NCBI RefSeq assembly: GCF_003626645.1
Contig: NZ_RBAM01000007.1
Location: 310,001 to 374,000 of the forward strand
Direction: 5' to 3'
Source: Streptomyces klenkii
Lineage (GTDB): Bacteria; Actinomycetota; Actinomycetes; Streptomycetales; Streptomycetaceae
Length of the DNA: 64,000 nucleotides
Shown: positions 25,290 to 32,489 of the stretch, piece by piece
Numbering within the stretch: the first letter of the stretch is position 1
Layout: each line of letters begins with the position of its first letter
Made by a program: the position numbers and the translations under genes
Notes under the pieces: model-generated
Databases searched by the model: none
Seen by the model: only the letters and a program-made list of their open reading frames with translations
What the model was told of the DNA's origin: nothing

Positions 25290-25958
25290 GTGGTCACCGC
25301 GCATCCGCCGCGCCTGCGCGCCGACGCCCTGCGTAACCGCGAGCGGATCATCGTCGCCGCGCGGGAGGCGCTCGTCGAGTACGGGGCCGAGAGCTCCCTC
25401 GATGAAATCGCTCGACGCGCCGGGGTCGGCAATGCCACGCTGTACCGGCACTTCGCGGACCGCCGCGAGCTGATCCACCATGTCACCCTCTCCGTCATGG
25501 CCCGCCTCGCCGAGCAGGCCGAGGCGGCACGAGCCGAGGAGCCCGATGCTTTCCGATCGCTGAGGCGGTTCGTCCACGCCGCCGCGGACGAACGCGTCGG
25601 TGCGCTCTGCACGTTGCTGGAAGAGGGCATGGACCCCGGCCACCCCGAGCTGGTGGCCGCGCGTGACCGTCTCGACGTCCAGATCGAGCAGATCATGGCC
25701 GACGCGCGCGCGTCCGGTCAGTTGCGGGACGACATCGCCGTCGGCGATCTCATGGTCGCCGTCACGCAGCTGACCCGGCCGCTGCCCGGCAAGGGCTGCA
25801 CGGCCTTCGACCAGTTCATCCACCGGCACTTGCAGCTGTTCCTCGACGGTCTGATGACTCCCGCCCGGTCCGAACTCCCCGGCTCCGCCGTCACCTTGGA
25901 GGAGCTGCGCCGTCAGAAGCGCTGCACGGCCGCCGGATCCGGGCCTTCCGACGCCTGA
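25290..25958 (+). CDS. TetR/AcrR-family regulator of the adjacent efflux pump
   Basis: 222 residues. The GTG at 25290 follows GGAAGGAG by 8 nt. The HTH region (about 15-60) has SLDEIARRAGVGNATLYRHFADR, standard for the family, and the C-terminal part is helical with HRHLQLFLDGLM. The DHA2 efflux gene starts 117 bp downstream on the same strand, the usual regulator-pump pairing. Two matching palindromes upstream suggest that the protein represses its own operon until the pump's substrate binds it. The inducer is unknown. Confidence 0.9.
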   Translation: MVTAHPPRLRADALRNRERIIVAAREALVEYGAESSLDEIARRAGVGNATLYRHFADRRELIHHVTLSVMARLAEQAEAARAEEPDAFRSLRRFVHAAADERVGALCTLLEEGMDPGHPELVAARDRLDVQIEQIMADARASGQLRDDIAVGDLMVAVTQLTRPLPGKGCTAFDQFIHRHLQLFLDGLMTPARSELPGSAVTLEELRRQKRCTAAGSGPSDA

Positions 25959-26075
25959 CACCGCACCGCAAACCGCCAGGCCACAGACTTCGCGGACCCG
26001 CCGGGTCCGCACCGCACCGCCCGCCGCACCCCACCGTCCAGCTCCACCACCACCGCCGCCGAGGTAGGCCCACAC

Positions 26076-27581
26076 ATGCCAGACATCAGCACCCCCCTCG
26101 ACCCCAAGCGCTGGAAAGCGCTCATATTCATCGCCCTGGCGCAGCTCATGGTCGTCCTCGACGCGACCATCGTGAACATCGCGCTGCCCTCCGCCCAGAC
26201 CGACCTCGGCATCTCGGACGGCAACCGGCAGTGGGTCATCACGGCCTACGCCCTCGCCTTCGGCGGCCTGCTGCTCTTCGGCGGCCGCATCTCCGACCTG
26301 TGGGGCCGCAAGCGCGCCTTTGTCGTCGGCCTGATCGGCTTCGCCGCCGCCTCGGCCCTCGGCGGTGCCGCCGTCAACACCGGGATGCTGCTGGGCGCCC
26401 GCGCCCTCCAGGGCGTCTTCGGCGCCCTGCTCGCGCCCGCCGCGCTGTCGCTGCTCGCCGTCCTCTTCACCGAGGGCAAGGAGCGCGCCAAGGCGTTCGG
26501 CATCTTCGGTGCCATCGCCGGTGCCGGCGGCGGCGTCGGCCTGATCCTCGGCGGCCTGTTCACCGAGTACCTCAACTGGCGCTGGACGTTCTTCGTGAAC
26601 ATCCCCTTCGCTGTCGTCGCCGCGGCCGGCGCGATCGCCGTCATCCGCGAGCCGGCCGGCAGCCGCAACTCCGCGAAGCTGGACGTCCCCGGCGTCATCC
26701 TGGCCACCCTCGGCCTGGTCTCGCTGGTCTACGGCTTCACCCGCGCCGAGTCCCACGGCTGGACGGCCGGCAGCACCCTCGGCTTCTTCGTCGCCGCCGT
26801 CGTCCTGCTGCTCGCCTTCGTGCTCGTCGAGCGCCGGGTCAAGGCCCCGCTGCTGCCGCTGCGCGTGCTCACCGACCGCAACCGCGCCGGTGTCTACGTC
26901 TCCCTGGGCCTGGCCGCCATCGCGATGTTCGGCCTGTTCCTCTTCCTCACCTACTACCTCCAGGTCGTCCGCGGCTACTCGCCGGTCAAGACCGGTCTCG
27001 CGTTCCTCCCGATGATCGCCACGATGATCACCGGCTCCACGCAGATCGGTGCCCGCCTGATGAACCGCGTCCCGGCGCGCTGGCTGATGGGCCCGGGCTT
27101 CCTGCTCGCGGCGATCGGCATGGTCCTGCTCACCCAGATCGACCTGGACACCTCCTACGCGGCGGTCGTCCTGCCCGGCCTGATGCTCATGGGCCTCGGC
27201 ATGGGTACGGCGTTCATGCCGGCGATGAGCCTCTCCACGTACGGGGTGCAGGCGCGTGACGCCGGTGTCGCCTCCGCGATGGTGAACACCTCGCAGCAGG
27301 TCGGCGGCGCCATCGGCACCGCGCTGCTCAACACCATCGCCGCCAGCGCCACCACGGACTACTTCAAGTCGCACATGAAGTCCGCGGGCGACCCGAAGCT
27401 GCTCACCTTCCAGTCGATGGTGCACGGCTACTCCACCGCGGTGTGGTGGGCGGTCGGCATCCTGGCCCTGTCCGCGCTGATCGCGGTCACCTTCGTCAAC
27501 GCCGGCCACCAGGGCGGCGTGGTCGCGGGCTCGGGCGACGGCGAGGGCGCGGAGAACTCCGTGCCGGTGATGGCTCACTAG
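26076..27581 (+). CDS. DHA2-family (EmrB/QacA) MFS drug efflux transporter
   Basis: 501 residues with about 14 membrane helices. The first helix carries LDATIVNIALPSAQ, the DHA2 motif D1, and the loop after helix 2 carries GGRISDLWGRKR, MFS motif A. It also has LQGVFGALLAPAALSL and a motif-C-like GAIAGAGGGVGLILGG. The protein exports hydrophobic or cationic drugs in exchange for protons. It follows its TetR regulator and ends at strong back-to-back terminators. Substrate range cannot be predicted. Confidence 0.93.
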   Translation: MPDISTPLDPKRWKALIFIALAQLMVVLDATIVNIALPSAQTDLGISDGNRQWVITAYALAFGGLLLFGGRISDLWGRKRAFVVGLIGFAAASALGGAAVNTGMLLGARALQGVFGALLAPAALSLLAVLFTEGKERAKAFGIFGAIAGAGGGVGLILGGLFTEYLNWRWTFFVNIPFAVVAAAGAIAVIREPAGSRNSAKLDVPGVILATLGLVSLVYGFTRAESHGWTAGSTLGFFVAAVVLLLAFVLVERRVKAPLLPLRVLTDRNRAGVYVSLGLAAIAMFGLFLFLTYYLQVVRGYSPVKTGLAFLPMIATMITGSTQIGARLMNRVPARWLMGPGFLLAAIGMVLLTQIDLDTSYAAVVLPGLMLMGLGMGTAFMPAMSLSTYGVQARDAGVASAMVNTSQQVGGAIGTALLNTIAASATTDYFKSHMKSAGDPKLLTFQSMVHGYSTAVWWAVGILALSALIAVTFVNAGHQGGVVAGSGDGEGAENSVPVMAH

Positions 27582-27613
27582 CGGCGGGTTTTACTTCCGC
27601 GTTTCCGTGAACG

Positions 27614-27684
27614 AGGCCCCCGCCGTCCAGGCGGGGGCCTTCGCGCATGTACGCACGGGGCGCAAGCCCCTCAGGCGTACATGC
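27614..27684. terminator. Back-to-back terminator hairpins between convergent genes
   Basis: AGGCCCCCGCC (27614-27624) pairs with 27630-27640. A second structure pairs GCATGTACGC (27645-27654) with 27675-27684, with an inner GGGGC/GCCCC stem. They separate the efflux gene from the convergent MarR gene. Confidence 0.75.
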
Positions 27685-27693
27685 GTACGTACG

Positions 27694-28245
27694 TCAGCGC
27701 AGCCACGGCAGGTCCGCCCCCGCCGGCTGCAAGCCCGTCGCGATCGTCCGGCACATCTCGCCGAACTGGCTCACCTGCTCGGGCGAGAGCCGGTCGAAGA
27801 GCGCGGCCCGGACCGCGGCGACGTGCCCCGGCGCGGACCTGCGCAGCATCTCGAAGCCCTCGTCCGTGAGGACGGCCAGCTGGCCGCGCTTGTCGGACGG
27901 GCAGTCCTCGCGGCGCACCCAGCCGTTCTTCTCCAGCCGGGCGACGGCGTGCGAGAGCCGGGACCGGGTGATCTTGGCGTGCCGGGCGAGGTCCGTCATC
28001 CGCAGCCGCCGCCGCGGGGCCTCGGACAGCTCGACGAGCAGCCCGTAGTAGACGTGCGGCATCCCGGCGTCGCGCTGGAGCTGCCGGTCGAGGTGGTCCT
28101 CCAGGAGGGTGGTGGCGTGCAGGTACGCCCGCCAGACGTCCTGCTCGGCATCGGTCAGCCAGCGCGGCCCGGCGGCGGCGCTGCTGTTGCCGGAGGCGGT
28201 CTCCCCCTCCGGACGTGCGATGTCCTCTTCGGATCGCTTGGTCAT
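27694..28245 (-). CDS. MarR-family transcriptional regulator
   Basis: 183 residues from the ATG at 28245; a GTG at 28266 would add seven residues. The winged helix (about 75-140) contains LRMTDLARHAKITRSRLSHAV and the wing REDCPSDKRGQLAVLT. It is divergent from the LigB-type dioxygenase, with a perfect GCTTGAA/TTCAAGC palindrome between the two. By analogy with other MarR regulators of aromatic metabolism it probably represses the dioxygenase and itself until a phenolic compound binds. Confidence 0.9.
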   Translation of the reverse strand: MTKRSEEDIARPEGETASGNSSAAAGPRWLTDAEQDVWRAYLHATTLLEDHLDRQLQRDAGMPHVYYGLLVELSEAPRRRLRMTDLARHAKITRSRLSHAVARLEKNGWVRREDCPSDKRGQLAVLTDEGFEMLRRSAPGHVAAVRAALFDRLSPEQVSQFGEMCRTIATGLQPAGADLPWLR

Positions 28246-28295
28246 GGCATCCACTGTTTCACCCACTGGTTTCCCGTCGCTCCCGCACTGTGTCC

Positions 28296-28350
28296 TTGAA
28301 GTTTAAATAAGCGAGAGCTAAGCTCGCTCTTAGAGCTTGAACATTCAAGC
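28296..28350. promoter_or_regulatory. MarR operator candidates between MarR and dioxygenase genes
   Basis: GCTTGAA-CA-TTCAAGC is perfect at 28335-28350. A degenerate second copy, TTGAA-GT-TTAAA, is at 28296-28306. Between them is the dyad-rich stretch GCGAGAGCTAAGCTCGC. The region is AT-richer than its flanks. Confidence 0.55.
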
Positions 28351-28385
28351 ATTGAGTCGCATCCCGCCATGCCTCGGAGGGCAAC

Positions 28386-29156
28386 ATGTCACGCATGCCC
28401 GCGCTCTACCTCTCGCACGGCGCCCCGCCCCTCGCCGACGACGAGCTGTGGACCGCCGAGCTCGCCGCCTGGTCCGCCGACCTGCCCCGGCCGGCCGCGA
28501 TCCTCGTCGTCTCCGCCCACTGGGAAGAGGCGCCCCTCGCCCTCGGCGCGACGGAGACCGTCCCGCTCGTCTACGACTTCTGGGGCTTCCCCGAGCGCTA
28601 CTACGGCGTCCGCTACGCCGCCCCCGGCGCCCCCGACCTCGCCGAGCGCGTTCGCAAGACGCTGCGCGGCGCCGGCACGCCCGTACAGGACGTCCCGGAC
28701 CGGGGCCTGGACCACGGCGCGTACGTCCCGCTCGTCGAGATGTACCCGGACGCGGACGTCCCCGTTCTCCAGATATCCCTGCCCACCCTCGAACCGCGCC
28801 GGCTGATGGAGATCGGGCGCAAGCTCGCGCCGCTGCGCGACGAGGGCGTGCTGATCGTGGGCAGCGGCTTTTTCACCCACAACCTGGCGGCGCTGCGGCA
28901 CGCGGGCTCCGGGCCGCCCGGCTGGTCGGCGGAGTTCGACGCGTGGGGGCGGGAGGCCCTCGCGGCGCAGGACGTCGACGCGCTCCTGGACTTCGAGCGC
29001 AAGGCCCCGGCGGGCCTGCTCGCCCACCCCCGGACCGAGCACTTCGCCCCGCTGTTCGTCGCGCTGGGCGCGGCCGAGGACGAGCTGGACGGCCAGCGCA
29101 GCGTCATCGACGGGTTCTGGATGGGGCTGGCGAAGCGTTCGGTCCAGTTCGGGTAA
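28386..29156 (+). CDS. Class III extradiol dioxygenase, LigB/4,5-DOPA dioxygenase family
   Basis: 256 residues. The metal ligands expected for the YgiD/DODA group are visible: a histidine in LSHGAPP near residue 11, one in VVSAHWEEAP near 45, and LDHGAYVPL near 115. GSGFFTHNL supplies the second-shell histidine. Members open catechol-type rings between or beside the hydroxyls using Fe(II) or Zn(II). The true substrate here is unknown; DOPA activity is only the family's best-studied case. It is transcribed alone under the divergent MarR. The stop codon lies inside a 9-bp tandem repeat. Confidence 0.88.
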   Translation: MSRMPALYLSHGAPPLADDELWTAELAAWSADLPRPAAILVVSAHWEEAPLALGATETVPLVYDFWGFPERYYGVRYAAPGAPDLAERVRKTLRGAGTPVQDVPDRGLDHGAYVPLVEMYPDADVPVLQISLPTLEPRRLMEIGRKLAPLRDEGVLIVGSGFFTHNLAALRHAGSGPPGWSAEFDAWGREALAAQDVDALLDFERKAPAGLLAHPRTEHFAPLFVALGAAEDELDGQRSVIDGFWMGLAKRSVQFG

Positions 29157-29192
29157 TCCGGGTAATCCGGGTAATCCGGGTAATCCGGGTAA
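29151..29192. repeat. 9-bp tandem repeat overlapping the dioxygenase stop
   Basis: GGGTAATCC is repeated 4.7 times without error. The first TAA is the stop codon of the dioxygenase gene. The remaining bases to 29350 hold no recognised feature. Confidence 0.8.
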
Positions 29193-29350
29193 GGCGCGTA
29201 CGCGGTTGGCAGCGGCGTCAGCGTCGGCGTAGGGGTGCATCGGCCTTCACGCTAAGGCCGGTTGCGGGGCCGCGAAACCGTCTGAGGTCCTACGTCGCAG
29301 GCCTTGCCGGCGCCATCCGCTGCCCCGCCGCGTCACATGTCGGCACCGCG

Positions 29351-29797
29351 TCACATGTCGGCCCGGTGCTCGTGCCAGTAGAAGACGTAGTACGAGGCCA
29401 GCCCCATGCCCATCGCCGTCAGCAGGCCGATGCCCGCGGAGCGCAGCACCGTACCGCCGCTGAGCGCGTGCAGGAATCCGATGCTGCCGCCGAAGAGCGC
29501 CCCGAAGGCCGCCGCGCGGACCTCGGCGATCATCGTGTTGCGCTCGTGGAGCAGGGCGTAGCCGGCCGCCATGGCGATCAGACCGGCGACCACGCCGATG
29601 ACGACCGCGGCGCCCGTGGTGTAGCCGTTGTTGCCGGCCAGGAAGATGGCGAAGAGGCCGAGGACGATTCCGCCCGTGACGGGCACGGCCCAGGTCCAGC
29701 GGGCCCGCTCCCCGGCGGGGAGGTGAGTGCCGCGCGCCACCGGGCCGGGTCCCTCGTGGGCGGGGTGGTGGCGCCCGGGCATGATCGAGTGCGTCAT
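29351..29797 (-). CDS. Four-helix integral membrane protein of unknown function
   Basis: 148 residues. The ATG at 29797 has GAGAGGAG upstream and is preferred to starts further out. A His/Pro/Gly-rich N-terminus (about 1-30) is followed by four hydrophobic helices (about 36-55, 62-82, 93-112, 118-140) and a short YWHEHRADM tail with three potential metal-binding side chains. It resembles small membrane proteins widely conserved in Streptomyces. No function is known. It is transcribed alone, away from hrdD. Confidence 0.75.
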   Translation of the reverse strand: MTHSIMPGRHHPAHEGPGPVARGTHLPAGERARWTWAVPVTGGIVLGLFAIFLAGNNGYTTGAAVVIGVVAGLIAMAAGYALLHERNTMIAEVRAAAFGALFGGSIGFLHALSGGTVLRSAGIGLLTAMGMGLASYYVFYWHEHRADM

Positions 29798-29851
29798 CGC
29801 GGGGCTCCTCTCTCGTCCCACCAGCGCACACCCGCGCCGGGGCGTGAGCAA

Positions 29852-29934
29852 ATCGATCAAACGGAGCAGCGCTCGGGCACCGGGCAAAGCAGCGCTCGGG
29901 CACCGGTCAAATCGGGGCATCGATCAAACGGAGC
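29852..29934. repeat. Nested direct repeats upstream of the membrane protein gene
   Basis: ATCGATCAAACGGAGC occurs at 29852-29867 and 29919-29934. Between them AGCAGCGCTCGGGCACCGG occurs at 29865-29883 and 29888-29906. The array is about 55 bp upstream of the leftward membrane protein gene, in the 503-bp gap before hrdD. Confidence 0.7.
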
Positions 29935-30167
29935 GTGGCAACCGCGGAGCCGCTGCCGCCGTCCTTGAGGGTGGGAGACCGGTCAAGGGCGACGCTCCCG
30001 CCGGTGTGACGACCGTCTCGGCCGGCTGCGGCACCAGTGGTCCGAGGGGCTGCCGGGACACCCCCGCCGTGCTGTCTGACCTGCGCTTCCGTGGGTCTCC
30101 TCGGCACACCTCCAGGCCTGCGGCCGCGCAGGATACTGCATGGTCACCAAAAAGAAGATGTTCCGTG

Positions 30168-30193
30168 GGAATTCTGTCCGGATTCCAGTCGTT
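30168..30193 (+). promoter_or_regulatory. Sigma-R-type promoter of hrdD
   Basis: GGAAT (30168-30172), exactly 18 nt, then GTT (30191-30193): the consensus of the disulphide-stress sigma factor SigR. hrdD is a known SigR target in S. coelicolor. A second weaker ECF-like pair, GCAACC (30210-30215) and CGTACA (30231-30236), lies downstream. Confidence 0.7.
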
Positions 30194-30300
30194 CTTTCCA
30201 TCGGACGGGGCAACCGTGGCAGGGTCCGCTCGTACAGGGAAGCCCTACTGGGCCGCGCGCTCCGCCCGTCCCGCGACCGACTCATCGCAAGGGAGTACGC

Positions 30301-31302
30301 ATGGCAACCCGTGCCGTCGCCCGTCGTCAGGCTGCCGACAAGGGCGCTGAGGGGGCGAGCAGTATGCGCGCCTCCGGGGAGATCGCCGACCGCGATCTGG
30401 TGGGCATGTATCTCGACGAGATCGCGCGTACGCCCCTGCTCGACGCCGCCAAGGAGGTCGAGCTCTCCCAGACCATCGAGGCGGGCGTCTATGCCCAGCA
30501 GATTCTCGACGGCCTGGAGGACCCGGGCAAGGGCGCGAAGGCGGCCTCGCGCGAGGAGCTGGAGGTCATAGCGGCCGAAGGCGCGCGGGCCAAGGACGTC
30601 TTCATCAAGTCGAACCTGCGCCTGGTCGTGGCGGTCGCCCGCCGCTACCCGCGCAGCGGCCTGCCGCTCCTGGACCTGATCCAGGAGGGCAATGCGGGTC
30701 TCGTGCGCGCGGTGGAGAAGTTCGATTACACCAAGGGCTTCAAGTTCTCCACGTACGCGACGTGGTGGATCCGTCAGGCGATCACCCGTTCGATCGCCGA
30801 CCAGTCCCGTACGATCCGGCTGCCCGTCCACCTCGTGGAGGAGCTCGGCCGGATCCGGCGCGTCCAGCGCGAGTTCAACCGTGAGAACGGGCGCGACCCC
30901 GAGCACGCCGAGATCGCCGAGGAGCTGGGCAGCACCGCCGAGCGCGTCGGCGACGTCCTGGACTGGGCCCGCGACCCGGTCAGCCTGAACATGTCCGTCG
31001 ATGACGAGGGCGAGACCCAGTTCGGCGACCTGCTGGAGGACACCTCCGCGGTGTCGCCCGAGCAGTCGGTGATCGCCCTGCTGCGCAGCGAGGAGCTGGA
31101 GGACCTCATCGGCCGCCTCGACCAGCGGACCGCTTCGATCATCAAGGCGCGCTACGGCATCGAGGACGGCCGCGAGCGCACCCTCACCGAGGTCGGCAAG
31201 CAGCACGGCCTGACCCGGGAGCGGATCCGGCAGATCGAGAAGCACGCCCTGCTGGAGCTCAAGAAGATGGCCCACGACACGGGCTTTGACGCGGCGGCGT
31301 AG
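30301..31302 (+). CDS. hrdD: Group 2 RNA polymerase sigma factor HrdD
   Basis: 333 residues, sigma-70 family without region 1.1. Region 1.2 begins DRDLVGMYLDEIARTPLL. Region 2 has FIKSNLRLVVAVARRYPRSG and KFSTYATWWIRQAITRSI, region 3 AIADQSRTIRLPVH, and region 4 ends with LTRERIRQIEKHALLELKK. The start MATRAVARR matches Streptomyces HrdD, with AAGGGAG upstream. It is a non-essential homologue of the principal sigma HrdB and shares its promoter specificity. The SigR-type promoter upstream ties it to thiol-oxidative stress. A strong terminator follows. Confidence 0.95.
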   Translation: MATRAVARRQAADKGAEGASSMRASGEIADRDLVGMYLDEIARTPLLDAAKEVELSQTIEAGVYAQQILDGLEDPGKGAKAASREELEVIAAEGARAKDVFIKSNLRLVVAVARRYPRSGLPLLDLIQEGNAGLVRAVEKFDYTKGFKFSTYATWWIRQAITRSIADQSRTIRLPVHLVEELGRIRRVQREFNRENGRDPEHAEIAEELGSTAERVGDVLDWARDPVSLNMSVDDEGETQFGDLLEDTSAVSPEQSVIALLRSEELEDLIGRLDQRTASIIKARYGIEDGRERTLTEVGKQHGLTRERIRQIEKHALLELKKMAHDTGFDAAA

Positions 31303-31339
31303 TGACGTAGCGGCTTAATAGGGCATAACCTCATAGACC

Positions 31340-31374
31340 GGGCCCCGGCGCCACCCCCCCCTGCGCCGGGGCCC
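31340..31374 (+). terminator. Terminator of hrdD
   Basis: GGGCCCCGGCGC (31340-31351) is perfectly inverted at 31363-31374, between the ends of hrdD and the convergent WYL regulator. Confidence 0.75.
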
Positions 31375-31415
31375 TCCTCTGCCCTATCGCCCCCGTCGTC
31401 CCTGTCGTCCCTGTG

Positions 31416-32375
31416 TCATCCGGCCGCGCGGCTGATCCGCGCGCCCAGCTCGCGCAGGTGCTCCACCAGCTCCCGCGGCTCGTGGACGGTGAAGTCGCAG
31501 TCCAGCAGGGCCAGCCGCAGGGCCAGCCACTCCAGGGAGTCGGCGACCTCCAGGTCGAGCCGGCAGGTCATCGCGTCGATGGGCTGCGGGGCCCCGAGGT
31601 GCTGCGGGAGCCGCGCCGCGACGAACTCCGCGGGGGCCTGCACCGTCGCGACGACCCGGATCTTCGGCTGCATCCGGCCCAGCGAGCGGTTCATGAACTC
31701 GGCCGCGTTCGCCGCCGGCAGCTCGCGCGGGGCGAAGCGGGCGCCCGTGGCGAACGGCTCGCTGACCCGGTCGACGCGGAAGGTCCGCCAGTCGCCGCGG
31801 TCGATGTCGTAGGCGACCAGATACCAGCGGCGCCCGGTGCTCACCAGGCGGTGCGGCTCGACGAGCCGCTGCATCTCGGTGCCGTCCCCCTTGCGGTACG
31901 TGAAGCGCAGGCGCTCGTTGCCGGTGGCCGCCGAGGCCATGGTCGTCAGCGTCCGCGGGTCGACCGTGGCGCCGTCCCCGGAGGTGATCGGGACCGTGGC
32001 CGCTTGCAGGGCCGAGACCCGGTGGCGCAGCCGGGACGGCAGCACCTGTTCCAGCTTGGCGAGGGCCCGTACGGACGCCTCCTCGATGCCGTCGACGGCG
32101 TGCCCGGCGCCCGCCCGCAGGCCCACGGCGATGGCCACGGCCTCCTCGTCGTCGAGGACGAGGGGCGGCAGTGCGGCGCCGGCCGCGAGCCGGTAGCCGC
32201 CGACCGCGCCCATGGTGGCCTGCACGGGATAGCCGAGGTCCCGCAGCCGCTCGATGTCGCGCCGGATGGTGCGCGTGGTCACACCGAGCCGCTCGGCCAG
32301 CTCGCTGCCGGGCCACTCGCGGGGCGTCTGGAGCAGGGAGAGCAGGTTCAGCAGCCGTGCCGGAGTGTCGGTCAT
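31416..32375 (-). CDS. YafY-family HTH and WYL-domain transcriptional regulator
   Basis: 319 residues. An N-terminal HTH (about 8-60) contains WPGSELAERLGVTTRTIRRD. A WYL domain (about 140-215) has the hallmark RRWYLVAYD, and a C-terminal extension (WCX) follows. WYL domains bind nucleic-acid or small-molecule ligands and often govern efflux and stress genes. The gene is divergent from a DHA2-type MFS transporter, 114 bp apart, with a GGACA-N5-TGTCC dyad between them, so the transporter is its probable target. Confidence 0.9.
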   Translation of the reverse strand: MTDTPARLLNLLSLLQTPREWPGSELAERLGVTTRTIRRDIERLRDLGYPVQATMGAVGGYRLAAGAALPPLVLDDEEAVAIAVGLRAGAGHAVDGIEEASVRALAKLEQVLPSRLRHRVSALQAATVPITSGDGATVDPRTLTTMASAATGNERLRFTYRKGDGTEMQRLVEPHRLVSTGRRWYLVAYDIDRGDWRTFRVDRVSEPFATGARFAPRELPAANAAEFMNRSLGRMQPKIRVVATVQAPAEFVAARLPQHLGAPQPIDAMTCRLDLEVADSLEWLALRLALLDCDFTVHEPRELVEHLRELGARISRAAG

Positions 32376-32398
32376 GACACCAGGGTGGCAGCGAAGTG

Positions 32399-32413
32399 GG
32401 ACACAAGCTGTCC
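32399..32413. promoter_or_regulatory. Candidate operator for the WYL regulator
   Basis: GGACA (32399-32403), CAAGC, TGTCC (32409-32413), in the 114-bp divergent promoter region of the WYL regulator and MFS pump. Confidence 0.5.
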
Positions 32414-32489
32414 TATATGGGGTCTACGGTCGGGTCATACGCCGAAGCACACGCATCCCCTCCACCCCACTGAAAGGCCAGGTCCGTCC

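Noticed and set aside
29935..30140. Short ORFs upstream of hrdD on both strands
   Set aside because: They lack ribosome sites and recognisable protein features, and overlap the probable regulatory region.
31413..32489. Extension of the MFS gene at 32490 upstream to 31413
   Set aside because: That part is antisense to the WYL regulator and has no domain; the ATG at 32490 has a ribosome site and begins a normal DHA2 protein.
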